A stretch of 64,000 nucleotides of DNA from Streptomyces sannanensis (GCF_039536205.1 NZ_BAAAYL010000001.1:3410001-3474000), one strand, 5' to 3'. Positions 9,841 through 21,882 are shown, counted from the first letter of the stretch. Made by a program: numbers and translations. The notes: generated from the sequence alone by a model not told the origin.

Positions 9841-9858
9841 TTGTGAAAGCGTTCACAT
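9841..9858. promoter_or_regulatory. Rex operator upstream of cydA
   Basis: TTGTGAAAGCGTTCACAT matches the Streptomyces Rex operator TTGTGAANNNNTTCACAA at all positions but the last. A further half site, ATTCACAAG, follows directly. Rex is the NADH-sensing repressor known to control cydABCD in Streptomyces, and this position in the cydA promoter region fits that. Confidence 0.85.
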
Positions 9859-9921
9859 TCACAAGCATTATTGCTCATACGGAATTCGAAGGTTCCACCG
9901 GGGGTCCCTGAGCTGATTGCC

Positions 9922-9993
9922 GTCCAAATGCTGAACGCAGCCGCTGTCCGGATGCTGAACACGTCGGCCGTCCGGATGCCGAACGCCCCCAGC
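9922..9993. repeat. Three tandem 24-bp repeats in the cydA-hisC gap
   Basis: Units start at 9922, 9946 and 9970, an exact 24-bp period. The shared core is GTCC(A/G)(A/G)ATGC(T/C)GAAC(G/A)C, followed by a GC-rich variable tail. They lie between the Rex operator and the hisC terminator in the 9760-10097 gap, which otherwise holds only the cydA promoter region. The units could be read as 8-residue peptide repeats on either strand, but no reading frame there has a supported start. They may be binding sites for a regulator; no family is assignable. Confidence 0.65.
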
Positions 9994-10020
9994 GGCCCCT
10001 TCCTCACTTCTTCGACAAGA

Positions 10021-10051
10021 AGCCCCGACGAGCGAGGCGCTCGCCGGGGCT
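10021..10051 (-). terminator. hisC terminator hairpin
   Basis: AGCCCCGACGAGCG - AGG - CGCTCGCCGGGGCT forms a 14-bp stem with one non-Watson-Crick pair and a 3-nt loop. It lies about 47 bp downstream of the hisC stop codon on its strand. There is no strong U-run, as is usual in Streptomyces. Confidence 0.75.
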
Positions 10052-10097
10052 CCCCCGATCCGGGACGAGCTCATTCGGTGAGCCCGGCCCGGGGAGT

Positions 10098-11180
10098 TCA
10101 CTGGAACTGCCGGCGGAACGCCTCCGCGGTGTGCAGGAACAGGTCGTTCGCCTCGCACTCGCCGATCGTGACCCGCACTCCCTCACCGGGGAACGGCCGC
10201 ACGACGACCCCGGCCTTCTCGCAGGCCGCCGCGAAGTCGACCGTACGCTCGCCGAGACGCAGCCAGACGAAGTTCGCCTGCGTCTCCGGCACGGTCCAGC
10301 CCTGCTTGACCAGGCCCTCGTACACCCGCGTGCGCTCCGCGACCAGCGAGCCGACCCGCCCCAGCAGCTCGTCCTCGGCCCGCAGCGAGGCCACCGCCGC
10401 GTCCTGCGCGAGCTGGCTGACGCCGAAGGGGACCGCGGTCTTGCGCAGGGCGGCCGCCACCGGCTCGTGCGCGACGGCGAACCCGACCCGCAGACCGGCC
10501 AGCCCGTACGCCTTGGAAAAGGTGCGCAGCACGGCGACATTGGGGCGCTCGCGGTAGATCTCGATGCCGTCCGGGACGTCCGCGTCCCGGATGAACTCCC
10601 GGTACGCCTCGTCCAGCACCACCAGGATGTCCGACGGCACCCGGTCGAGGAACCGTTCCAGCTCGGCCCGCCGCACCACGGTGCCGGTGGGGTTGTTGGG
10701 GTTGCAGACGAAGATCAGCCGGGTCCGGTCGGTGATCGCCTCGGCCATCGCGTCCAGGTCGTGCACATCGCCCGAGGTGAGCGGGATCGGCACGGACGTG
10801 GCACCGCTGATCTGGGTGATGATCGGGTACGCCTCGAAGGAGCGCCAGGCGAAGATGACCTCGTCGCCGGGGCCGGAGGTGGACTGGAGCAGGCTCTGGG
10901 CCACGCCCACCGAGCCGGTGCCGGTGGCCAGGTGCGAGACGGGCACGCCGAAACGGTCGGAGAGCTCGTTCATCAGACCGGTGCAGGCCATGTCCGGGTA
11001 GCGGTTGAAGTTCTGCGCGGCGGCGACGGCACTCTCCATCACTCCCGGCAGCGGCGGATAGGGGTTCTCGTTGGAGGACAGCTTGTAGGCGACCGGACCG
11101 CCGGCCGCCGCCGGCTTACCGGGCTTGTAGGTGGGGATGCCGTCCAGCTCAGGGCGCAGCTTGGGGCTCGTCTCACTCAC
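10098..11180 (-). CDS. hisC: HisC-type aminotransferase (histidinol-phosphate or aromatic)
   Basis: A 360-residue class I/II PLP aminotransferase. Seen: '[16 protein letters not shown]', '[12 protein letters not shown]', 'VLDEAYREF' and the PLP-lysine motif '[17 protein letters not shown]'. The family includes HisC, which transfers the amino group to imidazole acetol phosphate, and the actinobacterial phenylalanine aminotransferase Pat. No other his genes are nearby, so the aromatic aminotransferase role is at least as likely. I choose the GTG at 11180 (reads [13 protein letters not shown]) because GAGGAGG lies 8 nt upstream; the longer reading from 11297 adds unsupported residues. Confidence 0.88.
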   Translation of the reverse strand: MSETSPKLRPELDGIPTYKPGKPAAAGGPVAYKLSSNENPYPPLPGVMESAVAAAQNFNRYPDMACTGLMNELSDRFGVPVSHLATGTGSVGVAQSLLQSTSGPGDEVIFAWRSFEAYPIITQISGATSVPIPLTSGDVHDLDAMAEAITDRTRLIFVCNPNNPTGTVVRRAELERFLDRVPSDILVVLDEAYREFIRDADVPDGIEIYRERPNVAVLRTFSKAYGLAGLRVGFAVAHEPVAAALRKTAVPFGVSQLAQDAAVASLRAEDELLGRVGSLVAERTRVYEGLVKQGWTVPETQANFVWLRLGERTVDFAAACEKAGVVVRPFPGEGVRVTIGECEANDLFLHTAEAFRRQFQ

Positions 11181-11414
11181 CGCAGGTCCTCCTCGGCCGT
11201 ACACGGATGTGTTCACTTCAATACTGCTCACCTTATGAGGATTCGGCCCCGCTGCGAATGCCCGCCGACCGGAAGATACGGAGGGGAGGGAGCGCACCCC
11301 CGAACGGCGTGCGCCCGTGGCTCACGCCGTGGCGCGCATCCCTCGTCAAGGTGAGTTGAGACCTCTTCGAAACATCGGCCATTCGGCAACTGCATACGGC
11401 CCGGCAAGTACCAC

Positions 11415-11459
11415 TCAAATGCCGCTTGAGCCAATCCCCTTGCTTTCCAAGGCATTTGA
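11415..11459. promoter_or_regulatory. Inverted repeat in the hisC-lacI gap; possible operator
   Basis: TCAAATGCC (11415-11423) and GGCATTTGA (11451-11459) are perfect 9-bp inverted arms 27 bp apart. They lie in the divergent 367-bp gap (11181-11547) between hisC and the LacI-family gene. A second short hairpin, CTCAA-ATGCCGC-TTGAG, overlaps the left arm. A TACTAT hexamer at 11533-11538 is 9 bp before the LacI start and fits a -10 box for a leaderless transcript. Regulation by the LacI protein itself is inference. Confidence 0.4.
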
Positions 11460-11547
11460 CTGCTTCCGATCATGCAGAAACGTATCCATCGACACACGCA
11501 TATGCACCCAGACCAACCGCCCGCCCTCGCCCTACTATCGGCTGGCC

Positions 11548-12660
11548 ATGACAGCAGCAGGGAAGCACCAGGTGAGCCGGGCGGAAACATCCCGCCGGGG
11601 AAGCCGGCAGGGCCGGGCGGGCATCCGGGACGTGGCCGCCGCCGCCGGGGTCTCCATCACGACTGTCTCCGACGCGCTCAACGGCAAGGGCCGGCTCCCG
11701 GAAGCCACACGCCGCCATGTCCGCGAGGTCGCCGACCGGCTGGGCTACCGCCCGTCCGCCGCGGCCCGCACGCTCCGCACCGGCAAGTCGGGCCTCATCG
11801 GCCTGACGGTGACCACGTACGGGGATGAACCTTTCACCTTCACCGAGTTCGCGTACTTCGCCGAAATGGCCAGAGCAGCGACCTCCGCCGCGCTCGCCCG
11901 TGGCTACGCCCTGGTCATCCTGCCCGCCACCTCCCGCCACGACGTCTGGTCGAACGTCGCACTCGACGGCACCGTGGTCATCGACCCCTCCGACCAGGAC
12001 CCGGTCGTCACCGAGCTGGTCCGTCAGGGCCTGCCGGTGGTCTCCGACGGCCGCCCGGGGGGCTCCCTTCCGGTCACCGCCTGGGTGGACAACGACCACC
12101 AGGCCGCCGTACTCGACCTGCTCGACCATCTCGCCGCCGCCGGCGCCCGCCGCATCGGGCTGCTCACCGGCACCACCACGGACACGTACACCCGGCTGTC
12201 CACCACCGCCTACCTCCAGTGGTGCGAGCGCGTGGGCCAGGCTCCGGTGTACGAGGCCTACCCGGCCCACGACCCGTGCGCCGGCGCCGTCGCCGCCGAC
12301 CGTCTGCTGGCCCGCCCCGACCGCCCCGACGCGGTCTACGGGCTGTTCGACCCCAACGGCACCGATCTGCTCGCGGCGGCCCGCCGCTACGGCCTGCGCG
12401 TCCCCGACGACCTGCTGCTCGTCTGCTGCAGCGAGTCCACCGTGTACGCCACCACGGAACCGCCCATCACCACGCTCTCCCTCAAACCGCGCCGCATCGG
12501 CACCGCGGTCGTCCAGCTGCTGATCGATGCCATCGAGGGCGTCGACACCGGCCAACCGGTGGAGCAGGTCATACCGACCGAGCTGATCGTCCGGACCTCC
12601 TCGCAGCGCCGCCCGCCCCGCACGACGGTCAGCGCTCCCCGCTCCCCGTCCCCGGAGTGA
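11548..12660 (+). CDS. LacI-family transcriptional regulator
   Basis: About 370 residues. After a basic N-terminal tail comes the LacI helix-turn-helix 'GIRDVAAAAGVSITTVSDALNGKGRLPEATRRHVREVADRLGYRPSAAARTLRTGKSG', whose hinge helix carries 'AARTLR'. The rest is a periplasmic-binding-protein-like ligand domain, 'GLIGLTV ... VVIDPSDQDP ... ITTLSLKPRRIGTAVVQLLIDAIEG'. Members bind palindromes and respond to sugars or nucleosides. The ATG at 11548 has no ribosome site and lies 9 bp after a possible -10 box, so it may be leaderless; GTG at 11572 is the alternative. No sugar-transport genes are adjacent, so the target is unknown. Confidence 0.9.
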   Translation: MTAAGKHQVSRAETSRRGSRQGRAGIRDVAAAAGVSITTVSDALNGKGRLPEATRRHVREVADRLGYRPSAAARTLRTGKSGLIGLTVTTYGDEPFTFTEFAYFAEMARAATSAALARGYALVILPATSRHDVWSNVALDGTVVIDPSDQDPVVTELVRQGLPVVSDGRPGGSLPVTAWVDNDHQAAVLDLLDHLAAAGARRIGLLTGTTTDTYTRLSTTAYLQWCERVGQAPVYEAYPAHDPCAGAVAADRLLARPDRPDAVYGLFDPNGTDLLAAARRYGLRVPDDLLLVCCSESTVYATTEPPITTLSLKPRRIGTAVVQLLIDAIEGVDTGQPVEQVIPTELIVRTSSQRRPPRTTVSAPRSPSPE

Positions 12661-12869
12661 CCTTCCCAATCAGGACAAAGCGGCAAAACCACCGGCCTGC
12701 CGCAAGCGCATCCGAATTGAACACCCCTGGTGCGTCACACAGCACGGGCCTCATTCCTATGATGGGCGCACGACACCACGGACCGTGGCCGACCAGGAAG
12801 GGGCAACCCACAGACGGCCGGGGAACGGTCCGACCGGTGTACGGCGGCGCGACGGTGGTGGAGGGGTCG

Positions 12870-13931
12870 ATGACTCAGGGGGCCGGTCAGGGACCCGTGG
12901 TGCGGACGGCGACGTTGCGTGACTTCCGCGTACCGCCGTACGCGCAGACGCCCGTGCCGCCCTCCGACGCACCTGCACATCCCGGCAGCCCCTTCCCCGA
13001 CGGCGAGTTCCCGGAGGGCTACACCCCCACCGCCCGCGACCTCCCGGTGATCCGCCGGGGCGACACCGTCCAGGTGCAGACCGTGCCCGACCCCGGCCCG
13101 GTTCCCGACGGCCTCGGGCCGCTCTACGTCGTCGGCGATGTCCACGGCTACCTCGACGAACTCCTGGCCGCCCTCCGGGAACAGGGCCTCATCGACGCCG
13201 ACGGCCACTGGGCGGCCGGCAACACCCGCCTCTGGTTCCTCGGCGACTTCACCGACCGCGGCCCGGACGGCATCGGCGTCATCGACCTCGTCATGCGGCT
13301 GTCCGCCGAGGCCGCGGCCGCCGGCGGCTACTGCAAAGCCCTGATGGGCAACCACGAACTGCTGCTCATCGGCGCCAAGCGGTTCGCCGACACGCCCGTC
13401 AACTCGGGGGCCGGCACCGCCACTTTCCAGGCCGCCTGGCTCCTCAACGGCGGCCAGAAGGCCGACATGGACCGGCTCCAGGACGTCCACCTGCAGTGGA
13501 TGTCCCGGCTCGACGCGGTCGTCCAGGAGGAGGGCCATCTGCTCCTGCACTCCGACACCACCGCCTATCTCGAGTACGGATCCACCATCGAGGACGTCAA
13601 CGACACCGTCCACGAGATCCTCAACCGGGGCGACGCGGACGAGTGCTGGGACCTTTTCCGCAAGTTCACCAAGCGCTTCGCGTTCCGCGACGACGCGGGC
13701 CCTCAGGCCGTACGGGAACTCCTCGGCGCGTACGGCGGCAACCGCATCGTCCACGGCCACAGCCCCATCCCCTACCTGCTCGGCGAAGTCGGCTCCGAGG
13801 ACGGCGACGAGGGCAGCGGACCCTCCGTCGAAGGCCCCCACGTGTATGCGGACGGACTTGCGATCGCGATGGACGGCGGAGTGACCATGGCCGGAAAGCT
13901 GCTGGTCGTAAGGCTTCCCCTGGATAACTGA
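12870..13931 (+). CDS. PPP-type metallophosphoesterase
   Basis: A 353-residue cytosolic phosphatase. The first 80 residues are proline-rich and unassigned. Then the PPP-family signature appears in order: 'YVVGDVHGYLDELLAAL' (GDxHG), 'LWFLGDFTDRGPDGIGVID' (GDxxDRG), 'ALMGNHELLLIG' (GNHE), and C-terminal 'RIVHGHSPIPYLLG' (HGH). These ligate two metal ions. Relatives are serine/threonine phosphatases and diadenosine tetraphosphatases; which one applies cannot be decided. The ATG at 12870 follows GGTGGAGGGG. The upstream open frame reaching back into the lacI gene is out of frame with it and is not coding. Confidence 0.87.
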   Translation: MTQGAGQGPVVRTATLRDFRVPPYAQTPVPPSDAPAHPGSPFPDGEFPEGYTPTARDLPVIRRGDTVQVQTVPDPGPVPDGLGPLYVVGDVHGYLDELLAALREQGLIDADGHWAAGNTRLWFLGDFTDRGPDGIGVIDLVMRLSAEAAAAGGYCKALMGNHELLLIGAKRFADTPVNSGAGTATFQAAWLLNGGQKADMDRLQDVHLQWMSRLDAVVQEEGHLLLHSDTTAYLEYGSTIEDVNDTVHEILNRGDADECWDLFRKFTKRFAFRDDAGPQAVRELLGAYGGNRIVHGHSPIPYLLGEVGSEDGDEGSGPSVEGPHVYADGLAIAMDGGVTMAGKLLVVRLPLDN

Positions 13932-14094
13932 GCCCAGCCGGGGCAGGTGTTTTCCGTAAACACCCTGTCACCTCGTGCCGCGACCGCTCTACCATCGGCT
14001 TATTCGTACATCCGCTTATTCGTAGCAGGCTCTCCTCCGTTTCCGCCCGACTGCCCGCACATACGGGCAATCCGGCCCAACGGAGCATCGGGGG

Positions 14095-14934
14095 ATGCAC
14101 ATGAACAGCGCTCCGCACCTGCTGACCGAGGACCGCCCGGAATTCGAGCGTGCCCTCAACGAAGCACTGCGCACCGCGCACGACCATCCGGATCTGGCCG
14201 CGGTCGGGCAGCGGCTCAACACCGAGCAGCTGCGCACCATGGCCCTGAACGCCGGCGCCATCATCACCGCCGCCGCCGCGGCGGAGTACGGGCACTACGT
14301 GAAAGTCCGCGAGGAGCTGCGCGCTCCCACGCCGTCGTCCGGCGTCGGGGAACCCGCCGAGGACACCGCCGTGGGCGAAGCCGCCGGAACCGCGGGGGCC
14401 GGAATCACCGCCGTCCTCACCGTGCTGGCACCCGTCCTGGCGGGCACCGCCGCGCTGATCTTCCTGCTGGTGGGCTACATCCTCAAGATGCTCAAGCCCC
14501 GACCGGCCTTCGCCGACACCATGCTGACCGCGGGCTGGCTCTTCGGGGCGCTGACGGCCGCAGGTATCCTGGCCGCCGCGATCGGACTGCTGATCACGGC
14601 CCTGCGCAACAGCTCCACCCAGGTCCCGGCCGAGAACGACCGAGAGGGTGACGAACTGACGGAGGAGGTCTCGCGCGCCCGGGACGCCTGGCGCCACGCC
14701 CTGCTGGAACGGGGCATACTCCCTTTTCTCCGGGACGCCCTGGCCGACCCCAGCGCCGACCCGACATCGTCCCGCCCCCCGTACCGCCCGGGGGGCCGCC
14801 TGCCCGACCTCGGCTACACCCGCCCCGACTTCGCCGGTCCCGACGAGGGACCGCCGGCCGGCCCGCGCCCCTCGTTCACCAGCCCGGACTTCACCAGCCC
14901 GGATTTCGGGGGGCCCGAGCACCAGCCGGAGTGA
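14095..14934 (+). CDS. Predicted two-helix membrane protein, function unknown
   Basis: A protein of 279 residues (277 from the second ATG at 14101). Seen: a polar, helical N-terminal 100 residues beginning 'APHLLTEDRPEFERALNEALRTAHDHPDL', two hydrophobic segments at about residues 100-130 ('AGITAVLTVLAPVLAGTAALIFLLVGYI') and 140-170 ('MLTAGWLFGALTAAGILAAAIGLLI'), then a polar helix and a proline-rich tail with repeated 'SPDF' and 'GPD' blocks. I recognise no catalytic motif. Both candidate ATGs are near a GGAG/GGGGG ribosome site. It is convergent with the collagen-like gene. Confidence 0.75.
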   Translation: MHMNSAPHLLTEDRPEFERALNEALRTAHDHPDLAAVGQRLNTEQLRTMALNAGAIITAAAAAEYGHYVKVREELRAPTPSSGVGEPAEDTAVGEAAGTAGAGITAVLTVLAPVLAGTAALIFLLVGYILKMLKPRPAFADTMLTAGWLFGALTAAGILAAAIGLLITALRNSSTQVPAENDREGDELTEEVSRARDAWRHALLERGILPFLRDALADPSADPTSSRPPYRPGGRLPDLGYTRPDFAGPDEGPPAGPRPSFTSPDFTSPDFGGPEHQPE

Positions 14935-14952
14935 CGAGCCCGGAACGCACGT

Positions 14953-14984
14953 GTGCCGTGCCCGGCTGATACCGGGCACGGCAC
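14953..14984. terminator. Bidirectional terminator hairpin
   Basis: GTGCCGTGCCCGG - CTGATA - CCGGGCACGGCAC is a perfect 13-bp stem with a 6-nt loop. It lies between the stop codons of the convergent membrane protein and collagen-like genes and can serve both. Confidence 0.85.
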
Positions 14985-15015
14985 AGTGGTTCAGTTCAGC
15001 TTGATCCGATGGGGG

Positions 15016-16590
<1,575 letters not shown>

Positions 16591-16695
16591 CTATCAACAT
16601 ATTGGCCCAATATCTGAGCACAGACGGCGCAACAGCCCGCGCAGAGACGCGCCACGTCCGATATGACCGGTTGTGGCCCCATATAGTCGCCAGTC

Positions 16696-17841
16696 GTGAA
16701 TCAGTCCATCTGCCTTTGCATGATCGTCAAGAACGAGGCAGCCGTCATCGAACGGTGCCTCGCCTCAGTACGCCATCTGCTGACCACCTGGGTGATCTCG
16801 GACACCGGCTCCACCGACGGCACCCAGGACCTGATCCGTAAGGCACTCGCGGGAATTCCGGGCGAACTGTACGAGGAGCCCTGGGTCGACTTCGGCCACA
16901 ACCGGACGCTGAACATCCAGCACGCGCGTGGCAAGGCCGACTACCTGCTCACCATCGACGCCGACCATGTCATGCGCCAGGACGCCCCCCTGCCGCGGCT
17001 GACCGCCGACTCGTACATGATCCGGTACGACGGCCTCGTACAGCACCGCTTCAAGCACCTGATGCGTGGCGACATCGCCTGGTACTACCACGGTGTCACA
17101 CACGAATACCCCACCACCGACGAGCGGGACCTCCAGGAGAACCTCGACGCGCTCGTGATCGAGGACCAGGCCGACGGAGGCTGTCGGCACGAGAAGTTCG
17201 AACGTGACGCGCGCCTGCTGCGCGCCGAGTTCGAACGTGATCCCGGCAATACACGCACCGTCTTCTATCTGGCGCAGACCGTACGCGACCTGGGCGAGCT
17301 CGAGGAGTCGGCCTCCCTCTACGAGCGCCGCGCCGCGATGGGGGGCTGGGCGGAAGAGGTGTACTACTCGCTGTTCCAGGTCGGCGTCATCAAGGCCGGT
17401 ACCGGCGACTGGCCGGGGGCCATGGACGCGTTCTCACGCGCCTGGGAAGCACGTCCGCAGCGACTCGAGGCCTGTTACCAGCTGGCGTCGCAGCTGCGCA
17501 CGATGGGCCGCCATCACGCCGCCCACGCCTTCGCCTCCGCCGGGCTCGACAAGAAGGCTCCGGGCGACCTGCTGTTCACCCAGCCATGGGTGTACCGCTG
17601 GGGACTGCTCTTCGAATACTCGATCACCTCCTACTGGGTGGGCGACTACGCCGCCTCCCTCCAGGCATGTGACCGTCTTCTCGCCATGCCCGACCTGCCC
17701 GCGAAATTCCGCGAGCAGACCCTTCTCAACCGTGAGTTCGCCGCGAAGCGTGTGACGGTGCAGCTCACGGTGGCGAAGGCCCTGGCCCCCAAGGGCCGGA
17801 CGACCAAGGCGAGGCACACGGGCGCGAGGGCGGCCAGGTGA
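16696..17841 (+). CDS. Family 2 glycosyltransferase with TPR-like C-terminal region
   Basis: A 381-residue protein. The N-terminal half is a GT-A domain: 'ICLCMIVKNEAAVIERCLASV', 'WVISDTGSTDGTQDLIRK' and 'YLLTIDADHVM' with the metal-binding DxD-like 'DAD' near residue 94. The C-terminal half has helical repeats ('NTRTVFYLAQTVRDLGELEESASLYERRAAMGGWAEEVYYSLFQVG') resembling tetratricopeptide repeats. This architecture is widespread in actinobacteria; the acceptor is unknown. It is divergent from the collagen-like gene. Because that product is Thr-rich, it is one conceivable acceptor, but this is inference. The GTG at 16696 has no ribosome site, and TATAGT at 16682-16687 suggests a leaderless transcript. 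Confidence 0.85.
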   Translation: MNQSICLCMIVKNEAAVIERCLASVRHLLTTWVISDTGSTDGTQDLIRKALAGIPGELYEEPWVDFGHNRTLNIQHARGKADYLLTIDADHVMRQDAPLPRLTADSYMIRYDGLVQHRFKHLMRGDIAWYYHGVTHEYPTTDERDLQENLDALVIEDQADGGCRHEKFERDARLLRAEFERDPGNTRTVFYLAQTVRDLGELEESASLYERRAAMGGWAEEVYYSLFQVGVIKAGTGDWPGAMDAFSRAWEARPQRLEACYQLASQLRTMGRHHAAHAFASAGLDKKAPGDLLFTQPWVYRWGLLFEYSITSYWVGDYAASLQACDRLLAMPDLPAKFREQTLLNREFAAKRVTVQLTVAKALAPKGRTTKARHTGARAAR

Positions 17842-17842
17842 C

Positions 17843-17879
17843 TGTGGGTCTCTTCCCGTTCCCGGGGGAGAGACCCACA
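17843..17879. terminator. Terminator between glycosyltransferase and thiC
   Basis: TGTGGGTCTCT (17843-17853) pairs with AGAGACCCACA (17869-17879) in a perfect 11-bp stem; the intervening bases CCCG/CGGG can pair further. It lies between convergent stop codons and can serve both genes. Confidence 0.8.
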
Positions 17880-17926
17880 CCTCAGCGTCATCGCATGGCG
17901 TTTCAGCCCACTTGCGACAGCCGCCG

Positions 17927-19705
<1,779 letters not shown>

Positions 19706-19798
19706 CTACTCCCTACGCCGGCATTACCCGGTAACAGGTTCGGCGGTCGGCGCAGCGAACGGTCAGCGCCCTCTCAGCCCGGTGCTCCGAGCTCCCGC
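19706..19798 (-). ncRNA. TPP riboswitch (THI element) in the thiC leader
   Basis: Read on the minus strand, the leader has the conserved 5' half GGGCTGAGAGGGCGC (CTGAGA is the complement of 19772-19777), then GAACCTGTTACCGGGTAATG and GCCGGCGTAGGGA just before the start codon. These are the two TPP-binding arms in the right order and spacing. The element ends about 7 bp before the ATG, so translational control by covering the ribosome site is likely. Confidence 0.92.
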
Positions 19799-19879
19799 GT
19801 GTGCAAATGTGTCACCACGCTAGCGTCAACCCTGGCGTGCTGGCCAGGGGACCCCTGCCGTTCTTGCGATGATCGGCCG

Positions 19880-21262
19880 GTGACCTCCACGGAACCGCAT
19901 ACGCACGGACACTCGCACAGCCACGGGCCGGCCGCGCCCGTTTCGAAGCATCTCCGCAAGGTCGTCGCGGCGGTGCTGATTCCTTTTGCCACAGCCGTCT
20001 TTGTGGCTCTGGTCGCCCTGTGGCCGGGCGGCGCTCCCGAACACGAGCGCACCGGCGTGGGGTTCGACCGGCAGACCCAGGACGCCACGGTCGTACGGCT
20101 CGACAAGGTCGACTGCAGGGACGTCAACGCCGCGGCGGCCCCGCCGGCCGGCGGCGTCACGACGCCTCAGGGACCCGAGGCGCAGCAGGCTCGGACTGGA
20201 AAGTGCGGCAAGGCGACCATCGAGGTCACCAGCGGCCCGGACAAGGGCCGCACCTTCACCGAGATCATCCAGCCGGACGCCCCTCGCCAACTGCGCCAGG
20301 GGCAGGACGTGGTGGTCGCGTACGCGCCGGACGCGCCCCGCGAGCTTCAGTACTCGGTGATCGACGTGAACCGAGGGTTCCCGATGACCCTGCTCGCCGG
20401 GATCTTCGCGGTAGCGGTGGTCGTGGTAGGGCGGATGCGCGGGGTGATGGCGCTGATCGCGCTGGCGGTGAGCTTCGCCGTGCTGACGCTGTTCATTCTT
20501 CCCGCGATACTCCAGGGGTCGAATCCGCTGGTTGTGGCAGTGGTCGGGGCGAGCGCCATCATGCTGATCTCGCTCTACATGTGCCATGGCCTGAACGCCC
20601 GTACATCGGTGGCCGTGCTCGGCACGCTTGTCTCGCTGGTCCTGATCGGACTGCTCGGCTCGCTGTTCATCGGCTGGGCGAGCCTGACCGGGAACACCGA
20701 CGACAACACCGGTCTGATCCATGGCCTTTACCCGAACATCGACATGAGCGGCCTGCTGCTGGCCGGCATCATCATCGGCTCACTGGGCGTCCTCGACGAT
20801 GTGACGGTCACCCAGACCTCGGCGGTCTGGGAGCTGCACCAGGCGGATCCCTCCATGGGGGTGCGCAGGCTTTACCGGGCGGGGCTGCGGATCGGCCAGG
20901 ACCACATCGCCTCGGTGGTCAATACGCTCGTGCTGGCCTACGCGGGTGCGGCGTTGCCGCTGCTGCTGCTCTTCACGATCGCGCAGAGCAGCGTGGGGGC
21001 GGTGGCCAACAGCGAGCTGGTGGCGGAGGAGATCGTACGGACACTGGTGGGGTCGATCGGTCTGGTCGCCTCTGTGCCGGTGACCACGGCCATGGCCGCC
21101 CTCGTGGTCTCCGCCGACCGGCCCGTGGCCGCCCCTGCGACAGGTGTCCGGGGTGGCCGGGGGCGGCGCCGCAAGGGGCGATCCGTGCCTCCGGGCCCCC
21201 GGACACCGGTTCACCAGTCGCTGCGTGAGGACGACGAGGACATGAATTTCCGTACGACGTAG
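19880..21262 (+). CDS. YibE/F-family membrane protein
   Basis: A 460-residue integral membrane protein. Seen: a His-rich cytosolic start 'HTHGHSHSHG', one N-terminal helix, an extracytoplasmic domain of about 120 residues ('GKATIEVTSGPDKGRTFTEIIQPD'), then about seven helices including 'MRGVMALIALAVSFAVLTLFILPAIL', the 'GLLLAGIIIGSLGVLDDVTVTQTSAVWELHQADP' segment typical of YibE/F, and a basic C-tail. The molecular function of the family is not established. I start at the GTG at 19880; the upstream reading has no support. Its 3' end overlaps the convergent small gene at 21211-21429 by 52 bp. Confidence 0.87.
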   Translation: MTSTEPHTHGHSHSHGPAAPVSKHLRKVVAAVLIPFATAVFVALVALWPGGAPEHERTGVGFDRQTQDATVVRLDKVDCRDVNAAAAPPAGGVTTPQGPEAQQARTGKCGKATIEVTSGPDKGRTFTEIIQPDAPRQLRQGQDVVVAYAPDAPRELQYSVIDVNRGFPMTLLAGIFAVAVVVVGRMRGVMALIALAVSFAVLTLFILPAILQGSNPLVVAVVGASAIMLISLYMCHGLNARTSVAVLGTLVSLVLIGLLGSLFIGWASLTGNTDDNTGLIHGLYPNIDMSGLLLAGIIIGSLGVLDDVTVTQTSAVWELHQADPSMGVRRLYRAGLRIGQDHIASVVNTLVLAYAGAALPLLLLFTIAQSSVGAVANSELVAEEIVRTLVGSIGLVASVPVTTAMAALVVSADRPVAAPATGVRGGRGRRRKGRSVPPGPRTPVHQSLREDDEDMNFRTT

Positions 21263-21429
21263 ACAAGCCCGCCGACCAGGGCGACGAACACCAGAACCTT
21301 GAACAGCAGCCCGATGACGAAACCCACCAGATTGAGGATGAGCCCGCCGAACACGATCAGCGCGATGACCGGTACGGCAACCCACTTCACCCACCAGGGC
21401 ATTCCCGCGAATATCTCCCGTACGGCCAT
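21211..21429 (-). CDS. Small membrane protein (DUF5326-like)
   Basis: A 72-residue protein. Seen: a short amphipathic start 'MAVREIFAGMPWWVKWVAVPVIALIVFGGLILNL', a second hydrophobic stretch 'VGFVIGLLFKVLVFVALVGGLVYVV' and a Ser/Arg-rich tail. This matches my memory of a small conserved Streptomyces membrane family (DUF5326); function unknown. GAGG lies upstream of the ATG. The last 52 bp are also the 3' end of the convergent YibE/F gene. Confidence 0.75.
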   Translation of the reverse strand: MAVREIFAGMPWWVKWVAVPVIALIVFGGLILNLVGFVIGLLFKVLVFVALVGGLVYVVRKFMSSSSSRSDW

Positions 21430-21564
21430 CGTCCATCCTCGTTTCCGTGTAGTGGCGTTGCTCCGTTTTCCTTCTTCGATGCTAGGCGGCGTCGGGGGTG
21501 GTGCGGGGGCCTCGGATCCCTTGCTCTCCCCTGACCGGCCCCCTAGGGAACCCGGGGTCGCGGA

Positions 21565-21882
21565 TCAGCTCTCCGGCGGAGAGAAGACCACGAGCACCCT
21601 GAGATCCTCGGTGATGTGGTGGAACCTGTGGGCCACACCGGCCGGCACGTACACCACGCTGCCGCGGGCCACCTGCGTGGTCTCCATCCCGACCGTGATC
21701 GAGGCACGCCCGCTGACGACGAAATAGACCTCGTCCTGATGGTGCGGACGCTGCGGATCATGCTCGCCCGCATTCAGCGCGTACAGCCCGACGGACATGT
21801 TCCGCTCCCGCAGGAACTGCAGATATGCCCCCTCATTGGCGGCGCGCTCCGTCTCGAGTTCGTCCAGCCGGAATGACTTCAT
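21565..21882 (-). CDS. Cupin-domain protein
   Basis: A 105-residue single-domain cupin. Seen: 'LNAGEHDPQRPHHQDEVYFVVSGRASITVG' matching cupin motif 1 with metal-binding HxH and Glu, and 'VARGSVVYVPAGVAHRFHHITEDLRVLVVF' matching motif 2 with a conserved His. Such small cupins bind a metal and may be isomerases, dioxygenases or sensors; the role is not assignable. The ATG at 21882 (MKSFRLDELE) is preceded by AAGGGCGG. The longer open frame on this strand is an artefact of high GC. Confidence 0.85.
   Translation of the reverse strand: MKSFRLDELETERAANEGAYLQFLRERNMSVGLYALNAGEHDPQRPHHQDEVYFVVSGRASITVGMETTQVARGSVVYVPAGVAHRFHHITEDLRVLVVFSPPES

Noticed and set aside
9675..10007. Minus-strand frame through the 24-bp repeats (8-residue peptide repeats)
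   Set aside because: It overlaps the cydA start and Rex operator, has no ribosome site and no recognisable fold; the repeats look regulatory or neutral.
12219..12869. Upstream extension of the phosphatase frame into the lacI gene
   Set aside because: It is out of frame with lacI and composed of Arg/Pro-rich shadow sequence; GGTGGAGGGG supports the ATG at 12870.
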